From: Branchiostoma floridae
Lineage: Eukaryota; Chordata; Leptocardii; Amphioxiformes; Branchiostomatidae
Direction: 5' to 3'
Assembly: GCF_000003815.2 (NCBI RefSeq)
Contig: NC_049997.1
Span: 3,474,555 to 3,538,554 of the forward strand
Length of the DNA: 64,000 bases
Position numbers and translations under genes: made by a program. The notes beneath the pieces are model-generated. The model made no database searches. It was not told the DNA's origin and was given only the letters and a program-made list of their open reading frames with translations. Of the stretch, positions 54,230 through 63,196 are shown piece by piece. Each line of letters begins with the position of its first letter. Within the stretch, counting starts at the first letter, position 1.

Positions 54230-55000
54230 TGACGTCAGTATGACGGTAGACAATAGCAAGAGAAAGTATGTTAATGGGAAAATGAAGGCATCTACAGTTA
54301 TTTCAAAAGAAAATAACAAAAGGGCAACAGTATAATGTAAGTTTAATGCATATTCTCTCTTTCCCATGTCTTTTTTTTTTACAGAATGTCACTGAAATAC
54401 AGTCCCATTCCTCATATGGGCACCTACTAGCTGTATATAGCAAAGTGGAATACAACTTGAATTCCGATTTGCAGTCTGACTAACTCTCAAGTCAAGCATC
54501 CTTTCACTATATTAATAGAAAACACTGCTGAGTCGGAAGAACATTATGTGCATATCTACTGACGTATAACATGTACCATTGTAAGATTGATAAGATAGAC
54601 AAATGTATGTTTCCATGGTCAATATCTTTGAGCTAACAAGAACCAGTTATTATCAGACTGAGAATTGTCTGTTGCCATGGGTTTGTGACAACTAGTTAGA
54701 TAGAATTATCTTCATAGTTACAAAGAATATTACTTTTGTTTGTCCTTAAAACAAGGCAACTCTTTAAAGCTGTGCAAAGTTGATAGACCCTAGCTATAAG
54801 AACAGAAATGAGCTAAAATACAAATTAATAAGTTTTAAAAAAGACAAGTTGATAAGAGGTTGCACCAAGATACATTTACCACGTTTTATTCTCGTTCACA
54901 AGTGGCAACATACTAGTATAGAAAAGAAAGAGAAATACATGTATGTGAGATAAACGCATAGATGAATAGATGGTACAAGAAATGTTTACATATTTGTATA
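54230..55000. repeat. Spacer homologous to the ZF-10/ZF-11 spacer
   Basis: GACAATAGCAAGAGAAAGTA, GGGCACCTACTAGCTGT, TTCATAGTTACAAAGAATA, CAACTCTTTAAAGCTGTGC, GATAAGAGGTTGC and GGTACAAGAAATGTTTA recur in the same order at 59370-60990. This shows tandem duplication of a unit containing gene plus spacer. Confidence 0.8.
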
Positions 55001-55139
55001 TATAAAGTCAATATATTTCAAATCAAATCTTGTATAAAAAAGTAGATACATAAAAAGAAAAGAAAATATAGTTTAGACCGAGGATATCTATGATGTTGAT
55101 GTTTTATTTCTGGTTGGCAATTGGCAACTGACCGTGGTT

Positions 55140-56390
55140 TCACTGGTGTTTGCTTCTCATATGCTGGACGAGGTTGCACTTGACTGTCGCCTTGTAGTCA
55201 CACTCTTGGCAACTATAGGGTCTTTCACCGGTGTGACGCCTCTTGTGTTTAATAAGATCGCCCTTGTGAGCCGTTCTGTAGTCACATTCCTTACATTTGT
55301 AGGGTTTCACGCCAGAGTGCCGCATCATATGTGTCTCAAAGTTTGACTTACGGTGGGTTTGGTAGTCGCAGATTTTACATCTGTAAGGTTCTGCGTCTGT
55401 GTGTGTTTTCATATGATAGAATAACTCTTGTTTATATGATGTCTTGTAGTTGCAGTGATTACACTTGAACGGCTTCTCGCCAGTGTGTGTTCTCATGTGT
55501 TCGACGAGTCGATTCTTATTGTGTGCCCTGTAACCACATTCGCTGCAGATCAAAGGATTTTCTTGTTTGTCAAATTTCCTATGCTGGGAGAGACTGCATG
55601 CGCGTGTTGTGTTGAATCCGCACAAATCTATTCGTGAGCTACTGTCCGTAAGAAGAGACTCAGTGCTCTCACAATCTCCATATGGGGTCGGTTCACAAGG
55701 AGCCAAAGGTGTTTCCCCACTACTTTCTTTTCTACTGTGCTCTTTAATGAAACTAGTCTCTCTGCCGTCAGCATAATATTTAGTTTGATCCGTGTAAGGT
55801 TGAGAAACTTGCCCAATCCAGATTTGATCATCCTCAGATACATGACGTTCCATTTTTATATGTACGTCACCGTGGTCTGGAGGCAGATGACGAGAAGCTG
55901 ATGGTGCTTCCTCACAGGGTGTATTGCTTTCCGCATGCTTCTCGGAGTAAGAGGTATTCATTAAAGTAAGTGTATCCTGCACCTGCGTACTGCAGGTAGG
56001 AGTGTCGATGTTGAACTCATCATGACAATGTCTACCTGCTCCATCCGACAGCTGTGAGGCATCGAAACTTGAAGTCTCTGATACCATTGTTTCAGCGCAC
56101 GCAGTCAGAACGTTCTCTTGCATGATAGCTGTCTCCTGATTTTGCACAGCAATAGTGACTGTCTTTTCTTCTGGGGAACTGACTTCTGACGTCCTTTCCA
56201 ACAGACGGTATTCCTCCAACATCACGTCCCTAAGGATACTGACCAACCTGTCCTTGATGCTGTTCTTTTTGTCCAGGTTTTGAATCCTTCTGTTGAGTTC
56301 AAACATCAGCTCCTCCATGTTCAGTCTGGGGAGGACTGATATGGTCACCTCATGGGAGAGGCCACAGATGAACTCCTGTTGTCTGGACAT
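55140..56390 (-). CDS. ZF-10: QQEF-domain C2H2 zinc-finger protein, 416 aa
   Basis: Starts at MSRQQEF directly behind gttttccttcag; no in-frame Met lies upstream. N-terminal domain near consensus (LDKKNSIK). The linker lacks the IKKE and IKEED modules but keeps HIKMERHVSEDDQI. The first finger has lost its leading part including Cys 1 (DLCGFNTTRACSLSQHRKFD also lacks the last His), so it is dead. Five intact fingers: N/N/R/E, Y/Q/E/Y, R/S/N/T, H/G/D/K, V/C/N/Q. Intron 1 (about 2.8 kb) has collected four transposon insertions without touching the coding exon. Confidence 0.93.
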   Translation of the reverse strand: MSRQQEFICGLSHEVTISVLPRLNMEELMFELNRRIQNLDKKNSIKDRLVSILRDVMLEEYRLLERTSEVSSPEEKTVTIAVQNQETAIMQENVLTACAETMVSETSSFDASQLSDGAGRHCHDEFNIDTPTCSTQVQDTLTLMNTSYSEKHAESNTPCEEAPSASRHLPPDHGDVHIKMERHVSEDDQIWIGQVSQPYTDQTKYYADGRETSFIKEHSRKESSGETPLAPCEPTPYGDCESTESLLTDSSSRIDLCGFNTTRACSLSQHRKFDKQENPLICSECGYRAHNKNRLVEHMRTHTGEKPFKCNHCNYKTSYKQELFYHMKTHTDAEPYRCKICDYQTHRKSNFETHMMRHSGVKPYKCKECDYRTAHKGDLIKHKRRHTGERPYSCQECDYKATVKCNLVQHMRSKHQ

Positions 56391-56461
56391 GCTGAAGGAA
56401 AACAGTGATATAAGAAATATGTGTTATGAAATGTACATATTTTTCTCAAAGAACGTAAGTC

Positions 56462-56825
56462 CTGTGAGATCGTGTGGCGTAAATGGTAGCGCTTTAGGCT
56501 CAGGCCCAAGAGGTCCCGAGTTTGGAACCTGTCACCGATCTTGTGCCCTTAGGAAAGGCACTTTACATACACGACTTTCCTCACTTCACTCAGGTGAAAA
56601 ATGTGTAACTCGTTTCGGTAGGGCCACACCTTGATTAGAACGTTAAATAGATATCGGGGTCTTGTGTTTGGGGAGCCTTACACCCCGAGCACGTTAAGAA
56701 CAGAGAACCCACCGCACTTATCGTAAAGAAATCGTAAAGTGTAGGGGTCCTTCCAATACAATTTGGGTACCTTGTGTACGTGCCATAATGATCAACGTGA
56801 TGATCATGGGTACTAACGGAAAAAG
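56462..56825 (+). mobile_element. SINE, second copy of the DeuSINE-like family
   Basis: Head GTGGCGTAAATGGTAGCGC with tRNA-like B-box GAGTTTGGAACC, central CCCTTAGGAAAGGCACTT and CCTCACTTCACTCAGGTGAA as in 31558-31954. AAGTC is found on both flanks (56457-56461, 56826-56830), and the paralogous intron of ZF-11 has the uninterrupted flank. Confidence 0.8.
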
Positions 56826-56913
56826 AAGTCAAACACCTTCCCGGAATGAACAAGGCTATTCTTCTGCTAAAAAAGTTCAAATTCGACTTCTATATAACAT
56901 TTACCCCAACTGA

Positions 56914-57685
56914 GACCCCATTCACACTCAGGAAAACGATTCGAATAAAACATGTTATCCGAATAAAACGACCCCGATGCTAATACGTTTCTGCAGTGTG
57001 AACGCTCCCAAATCACTTGGATTTCGTCGAAGTGAATCCTTGGCGATCCACCTCAGGGAGGTGGATAGAACTGGGGCAACTGCGCTGCGGGGAGTCCCGA
57101 TTCGTGCGATTCGGCAGTGTGAACGCACAAGTGCAGGATTCCGCTAATTCCGGGGTGTAACGTCATTCATCCGGGAACTTGGGGCCATACTTCGCATCGC
57201 GCGGGAAACACTACACATGCCTGATCGCTTCGTTTTTTCAGCGAGCATTTTCCGTCGTATTTTACTTTCAACAACAATATTCGGAAAGAAAGGGAAATCT
57301 TCATCATTAGCCAAGTGGACACCCTAACAAACGAAGCTGCTGTTTATTTCCATCTGGGGGTGGGAGGAGACGCAGAAAAAAGCCCGGGAAGGTTCATAAA
57401 AACAGGGACATTATAATATGAAGATATATCCGAAGGAATGGCGGAGCATGGAGTTGAAAAATCCCTCGACCAGTGCAGAAATAAAATGAATCTCACCGCC
57501 AACTACCAGACGTAGCGATACATCTGTGAAACGCAACTAATGTTTTATTCAGATAAGACTGAGGGCGCACTAATCGGATTGCTGATAGAGCAGTGTGAAC
57601 ACAATTTTGGATCGGATAGAAAATTTTTTATTCGGATAAATGTTTTTTTTTTTTTCGAATCGCTTTTCTGAGTGCGAACGGGGTC
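56914..57685. mobile_element. Harbinger-like MITE, TGA target duplication
   Basis: GACCCCATTCACACTCAGG at the left is mirrored by CTGAGTGCGAACGGGGTC at the right. TGA flanks both ends (56911-56913, 57686-57688), and the matching positions in the ZF-6 and ZF-9 introns read CAACTGA without an insertion. A 3-bp duplication fits PIF/Harbinger; no transposase frame is present. Confidence 0.75.
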
Positions 57686-57720
57686 TGATTTATATTATCG
57701 AAATATAATGATTCTGATAG

Positions 57721-57910
57721 TGTAAATACATTTAAGTTCGCCGGGGATTTCATTTCGCGGTAGCGAGAAAAAGGACTTTTCGACGTGGTTTCAAGTTTGC
57801 GGTAGCACCATGCACTTACTGCCATGGAAACATGTAGGCGGTAGTTTTAAGTTCGTGGTGCCGTGAAAACTGCGAACATTAAACCACCGTGAAAGTTTCT
57901 GCATTTACAG
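57721..57910. mobile_element. MITE with TGTAAAT ends
   Basis: TGTAAATAC at the left and GCATTTACA at the right. ZF-6's intron has CTGATAGTATGTAAAC without the insert; here TAG is on both sides (57718-57720, 57911-57913), though a TA duplication is equally possible. A fragment of the family is at about 33013. Confidence 0.7.
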
Positions 57911-58030
57911 TAGTATGTAAACAAAATCAATCCTGGGAATTCACAAATAGTGAATTCAAAGTTATTCTTAGAAAATGTTTGCATAAAGCGAGATTTACGC
58001 GAAGAACAAAAACTGCAAGCTTTGTTAGAT

Positions 58031-59047
58031 GAGCGAGGCTATTGACACACCCAGTGTGTCGATAGCCTAAACAGGCTATTGACACACTGAGTGTGTCGAT
58101 AGCCTGTTTAGGCTATTGGCACACTCAGTGTGGCGATAGCCTGTTTAGGCTATTGACACACCCAGTGCTAGAAACCACTAAAATGAGGAAATCTTACGAT
58201 TATATTTGACAATCAACACTCTGAAAAATACAAATGGCATCCTGTGTCCATTATCAACCCAAAATACGATCTTTTTCACGTGTTTACGGCACAATTTTAA
58301 ACATCGGAATCTGCTATCATATAGGGTGCTAGTTTTACTGTCACCGCATGTGATGCTCCATGGCAGCCATGTTGGATCGGTTAGGAACACGTTTTCAGCT
58401 GTGTTTACCGACGAATTCCTGCCGAATTGGAGAATTTGCGGCCTCAAAACTTATATCACGAAGGAAGCGAAGTTATAGTTGTTGTTTTACCTCCATTATT
58501 TTTAATGTGAAAGAAATATTCTTCCGAGTCGCTGCCGATAGCGCCAGAACCACACGGCCGAAAATTATGACATGTTTTGTGGTCAGTGTTATTTTTGGTT
58601 TATGATGTTAACAGAAACTTCAAAAGTTGTTTATATATAAAATATTCTTATATCAAATGGATGTTTAAAAAAAAAAGGGACAAGAAAAATTGAAAAAAAA
58701 AAAAATTCAAAAAACTCCGGCACGGAGTCGAACCGGGGAGCGAACCGGGTCGAAACTGTAATCATGAATTCCCGGGTCAACGTTCTATCCACTAAGCCAC
58801 GCCAAACTTGCAAGATAAAGGTTGTATTAACAGGTATCCAAATGTAGGGCATAACTTGAACACGTCCGTTCATTCCAAGATTCAAAGATTCCAATGTCTA
58901 ATCTTCCGAACAATGTCTAATCAACTATTGCTTGTGTAAAATATTGCCGGAAAGGCATGTTACAAGCTCTGATTGGCTGACTGGCATCTCGGTGTGTCAA
59001 TAGCCTGTTTGGCTATTGGCACACTGAGTGTGTCAATAGCCACAGCG
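58031..59047. mobile_element. Fold-back element with repeated GGCTATTGACACAC arms, 9-bp target duplication
   Basis: TTGTTAGAT occurs at 58022-58030 and 59048-59056. The left arm holds about five alternating copies of GGCTATTGACACAC and GTGTGTCGATAGCC (58036-58165); the right arm has two to three (58990-59040). Interior frames of about 90 codons on each strand have no recognisable domain. It carries a tRNA-like segment near 58727-58810. A 9-bp duplication fits Mutator-like elements; autonomous coding is absent. Confidence 0.8.
58725..58810 (-). repeat. tRNA-like segment (SINE head or tRNA pseudogene)
   Basis: On minus: GCGTGGCTTAGTGGATAGAA (A-box) and CCGGTTCGACTCC (B-box) then a GCCGGAG end and T-rich tract. 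The variable region is too long for a standard tRNA, so a SINE is more likely. Confidence 0.55.
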
Positions 59048-59179
59048 TTGTTAGATATTTTGGATGCCCCCCTCCCCACAGCGAACATCAACCCATAAAC
59101 AGACTTCATTTATGCGATCTATTCCAAACAGTACTGAATTTCGAAGTCTAGTTAAGCTTGATAATGTTCATCTTCCTAC

Positions 59180-59338
59180 CTGCTTGATAGTCACACCGTA
59201 TGAGGGAAGGCGGGCTAAAAGATTTCTTTCTGTGAAGTCGCGACGTCTTCGAGTCAGGACAAAGATGGCTGGCACGGAAATGGTGCATAATTTTTTGTAG
59301 GTCAAGGGTCATCAGGGGCCATGCCCCTGATTACCCAA
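59180..59338 (-). promoter_or_regulatory. ZF-10 promoter cassette and 5' exon
   Basis: On plus: CTGATTACCCAA (59327-59338), DR1 AGGTCAAGGGTCA (59299-59311), YY1-like AAAGATGGCTGGCA (59261-59274), donor (gene strand CAG|GTAGGA) at 59180. G-rich box GCCCCCCTCCCCAC at 59066-59079, immediately beside the fold-back insertion. Confidence 0.58.
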
Positions 59339-59655
59339 CTGATCCAACGATATTAACGTTTAACTTAGTGTGATGGAAGACAATAGCAAGAGAAAGTATG
59401 TTAATTGTAATATGAAGGTAAATTTCGAAAGAAAATAACAAAAGGGCAGCAAAAGTAAGTATAATGCACGTTCTCTCTTTCCCATATTTTATTTTATTTT
59501 TACAGAATGCCACTGACATATAGCATGAGTCGTTACATGGGCACCTACTAGCTGTGTATAATATCACAAATACAAAGTGAAAAACATGTACAACTTCAAC
59601 AATATTTCCTCGGAACGTCATGAATTCTGTCTTGCATGCAGCCTGACTAATTCTA

Positions 59656-59730
59656 GTTGGGGCAACGATCGCATGGAGAATTACATCCTCTGCGACTGTA
59701 ATTCTCCATGCGATCGTTGCCCCAGCTATG
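59656..59730. mobile_element. 75-bp hairpin MITE
   Basis: TAGTTGGGGCAACGATCGC and the next 13 bp pair with GCGATCGTTGCCCCAGCTA at the other end around an 11-bp loop, almost without mismatch. Absent from the homologous spacer upstream of ZF-9. Confidence 0.85.
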
Positions 59731-59983
59731 TTCATTAGTGCATATCTACTGACTTATAATTATATACATGGACCATTGTTAGGTGATTGATGATAAGACA
59801 GACAAATGTATTTTACCATAGTGTATCTCTTTATGCTAACATGGACTATTTGTGATAACTAGTTTCGATTGTGAGAGTGAACCCTTAGCTCATATTGGAT
59901 GGACTTATCTTCATAGTTACAAAGAATACTGAGCTCTTACTATATTTTCCTTTTTATCATCCAGTCTTTGGCTTATAGATAAT

Positions 59984-60400
59984 ATGACACACCGCCTTAA
60001 CTTTATGGGTGACATCATCTGGAGAACCCCAAGCTGATGCGCGCGGGAGAAAATTCAGAAGAAAAAAATCCGCTAAACCACAGGACTTAGCGTTCAGTCC
60101 ATTCTTTCCCAGGCTTGATTTGTCCTATGTTCACCACTAGCAAGACTGTAATAGGCAAAAAACGCCATTTCAATCATGTTGTCATTTCTGTTTAAAGAGG
60201 GAACAAGGGCGCTGTGGCCCCACGCTCTAACCATGTGCCCCCTTACCCTGGTGAGCAGATCCTCTAGCAACCATAGAATTCTGATTGACCATGCAGAGAT
60301 GCTATTGACAAGACGCCACAGTTCTCTCTTTTTTTAGATAAGGCGACAATCAATGCGCGCGCGGACGTCATCATAAAATTAAGTCAGTGTGGCCTAAAAG
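59984..60400. mobile_element. MITE-like insertion in the ZF-10/ZF-11 spacer
   Basis: ACACACCGCCTTAACTTTAT at the left is mirrored by ATAAAATTAAGTCAGTGTGG at the right, with subterminal GTGACATC and GACGTCA. The segment is absent from the homologous spacer at about 54720. Confidence 0.6.
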
Positions 60401-61110
60401 ATAATGGCAATACGAGGAAGGTGTGGGGTTTCACATGGGCATTTCTGGCTTGTGCTACACGCACAGACAAAACAAGTTACATCTTGATTCATAAAAATGT
60501 ATTGACAGAGAAGTTAATAACAGTTACCGATGTTAAGTTTTATTGCTGTTGGTGAGTATAGACATACGCAGATACAAACTATTTTAGATTATTGTAAAAC
60601 TAAAATAATACCAGGATACATGCCGTCTATAGTGTTGTTAACATTATTAGTATTACTGTGCTCATTTTTACTTATCTGTTCGTGGTAGTACATACAGACA
60701 CAAACGTGGCGCTAAATCATTAGAGGGTAACTTAAATTACATGCCATTAAAACATTGCAACTCTTTAAAGCTGTGCAAAGTCACTGCAATGATCGAGCCT
60801 GGCTAAAAAACAGAAATAATAAAAAATACAAATGAATAAGTAAATAGGCCAAGTGGATAAGAGGTTGCTACAGAAACGTTTACCACGTTTTATATCTGGT
60901 TTATAGGTAGAAAAATATAGAAAAGAAAGATAAAATACATGTAGGTGACATAAACGCATAAATGAATATAAGGTACAAGAAATGTTTATATATTTTAAAT
61001 TTTTTTTGGTATTTGTATAAAAAAAGTAGATAGATAAAAAAAATAAGAAAAATATAATTTAGACCGTGAATATCTGTGATGTTGATATTCTATTTCTGGT
61101 TGGCAACTGA
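60400..61110. other. Spacer, no gene seen
   Basis: The last 270 bp match the 3' flank of ZF-10 (tandem-duplication unit). The rest is AT-rich. Confidence 0.4.
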
Positions 61111-61118
61111 CAGTGGTT

Positions 61119-62525
61119 TCACTGGTGTTTCTTTTTCATATGGTTGGAGAGGTTGGACCTATCTTTTGCCTTGTATTCACACACTTGACAACTGTAGGGT
61201 CTCTCACCGGTGTGAAGCCTCATGTGTTTAATAAGATCGCCCTTATAAGCTGTCCTGTAGACACATTCCTTACATTTGTAGGGTTTCAAACCCGAGTGGC
61301 ATATCATATGCTGGACTAGATAACTTTTATATGAAGTCTTGTAGTGACACTTATTACATTTGAATTGTTTCTCACCGGTGTGTTTTCTCATGTGTTCGTC
61401 AAGATGGTACTTATACTGTGTCCTGTAACCACATTCGCCACACATGAAAGGTTTTTCTCCTCTATGGCATTGAGTGTGCTTGGAGACACTGTGTGCGAAT
61501 GATGCGTCACACTCGTAGCGTTTTGAATTAATTTGTGAGCCATTGGCAGGAAAAAGAGACTCCATGTTCTCACAAGCCTGTTCTGAAGTCGGTTCACAAG
61601 GAGATGAGAGTGTTTCCTCACTACTATCTTGTCTACTTTGTTCGTGTCCGCTGTTGATTAAACCAGTGTCCCTGTCATCAGCATGATGTTCAGTTTGATC
61701 CGGGTCTGGTGCTTTACTACAATTTTGCCCGATTTGACAATCATGGGAGACATAACTTTCTATCCTTATGTGTATGTTACCGTAGTCTGGAGGCAGATGA
61801 CAAGAAGCCGAATGTGCTTCCTCATTGGGTGCATCGACTTCCACAGTCTTCTCTGTCTGAGAAGTAGTTGTTGGATTACGTGTATCCAGCGCATGCAATA
61901 CCTGCCTACTGGATGTAGGAGTGTCAAAATTGAGCTCGCCATGACAAGGTCTGCCTGCATAATCCTCAGTCAGCATATCAAAGTCTTCCTCTTTAATGCG
62001 AGAGTCATCTCTGTTATTCATTTGCATCAGAGGGGTATGGAACATGGGAATTGCTGGTGTACCTCGACTGGGCTTGTTACAAATTTGATCTTGTTGTGGA
62101 AGAGTCAGCTGTTCCTGCTCTGTATTAAACTCGGGCTCCTTTGTATACACGAGCAAGTTACTGCTTGTATCGCGTTCCTTCTTGATCACAATGTCCAGCC
62201 CAGGACTCTGCTGTGAGGCGTAAGTACTTGAAGTCTCTGATAACATTGTTTCAGCGCACGCAGTCTGAACGTTCTCCTGATTTTGTACAGGTATGATTGT
62301 TTCGTCTAGAGAACTGACTTCTGACTTCTTCTCCAACTGACGGTATTCCTCCAACATCACGTCCCTAAGGATACTGACCAGCCTGTCCTTGATGCTATTC
62401 TCTTTGTCCAGGTTTTGAATCCTTCTGTTGAGCTCAAACATCAGCTCCTCCATGTTCAGTCTGGGGAGGACTGCTATGGTTACCTCGTGCGAGAGGCCAC
62501 AGATGAACTCCTGTTGTCCGGGCAT
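61119..62525 (-). CDS. ZF-11: QQEF-domain C2H2 zinc-finger protein, 468 aa
   Basis: Starts at MPGQQEF behind the acceptor ttttccttcag. N-terminal domain at consensus. Long linker with VIKKERDT and RIKEEDFDM (psi-K-x-E); the third module is HIRIESYVSHDCQI with Lys changed to Arg. The first finger is broken: RYECDASFAHSVSKH lacks the second Cys segment. Four intact fingers follow: Y/Y/H/E, Y/S/Y/Q, Y/G/D/K, D/S/N/N; the finger-4 type (CKICDYQT) is deleted between the second and third of these. It has the least interrupted intron 1 (about 360 bp). Confidence 0.93.
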   Translation of the reverse strand: MPGQQEFICGLSHEVTIAVLPRLNMEELMFELNRRIQNLDKENSIKDRLVSILRDVMLEEYRQLEKKSEVSSLDETIIPVQNQENVQTACAETMLSETSSTYASQQSPGLDIVIKKERDTSSNLLVYTKEPEFNTEQEQLTLPQQDQICNKPSRGTPAIPMFHTPLMQMNNRDDSRIKEEDFDMLTEDYAGRPCHGELNFDTPTSSRQVLHALDTRNPTTTSQTEKTVEVDAPNEEAHSASCHLPPDYGNIHIRIESYVSHDCQIGQNCSKAPDPDQTEHHADDRDTGLINSGHEQSRQDSSEETLSSPCEPTSEQACENMESLFPANGSQINSKRYECDASFAHSVSKHTQCHRGEKPFMCGECGYRTQYKYHLDEHMRKHTGEKQFKCNKCHYKTSYKSYLVQHMICHSGLKPYKCKECVYRTAYKGDLIKHMRLHTGERPYSCQVCEYKAKDRSNLSNHMKKKHQ

Positions 62526-62888
62526 GCTGAAGGAAAACATTGATATAAGAAATACGCGTTAAGAAATGTACCTTTTTTTTTCAAAGAATTAAGGTCAAAC
62601 ACATTGTCATTTTCACATATGTTGTGAGGTGTAGATTATACCCTCAACTCCAATATATCGAATTCTTGTTAATTACTTTTGCACACTGATATATTTTTTG
62701 AGTCGTCGAACCACCTCACTTTGGGGTCCTTAACTCCCCATAGGCGAAAAACTGTGTTCTGCTACGTTATATTTTGATGCCCCCCTCCCCACATCGATCA
62801 ACTCCAACAGACTACACTTGTGCGGTCTATTCCCAAAACGTACTGAATTTTGAAGGCTACTTTAGCTTAATAAGGTTCATCCTCCTAC

Positions 62889-63044
62889 CTGGATTGTACC
62901 CACACTGTATGAGGGAAGACGGGAAAACGTATTTCGTCCTTTGAAGTCGCGACGTATTGGACTCGACTCCCACGCTGGAGTTCGAAGAAAATGGCTGACA
63001 GGGATATGATTTAAGGTCAAAGGTCATGCTCGCTGATTACCCAA
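62889..63044 (-). promoter_or_regulatory. ZF-11 promoter cassette and 5' exon
   Basis: On plus: CTGATTACCCAA (63033-63044), perfect DR1 AGGTCAAAGGTCA (63014-63026), YY1-like AAAATGGCTGACA (62988-63000), donor (gene strand CAG|GTAGGA) at 62889. G-rich box GCCCCCCTCCCCAC at 62779-62792. The cleanest example of the cassette. Confidence 0.62.
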
Positions 63045-63196
63045 TTAATGTCGTGATAGTGTTATAGGTCTCATTTATAAGTTATGTCTCATTCATGAGT
63101 TATTTCTCTGAACATAATGACAAAATACATACGTGTTTAACATGGATGCGTTATTTTTGTAATGAACCTACACTCAAATGAATATATGTTATTCAT

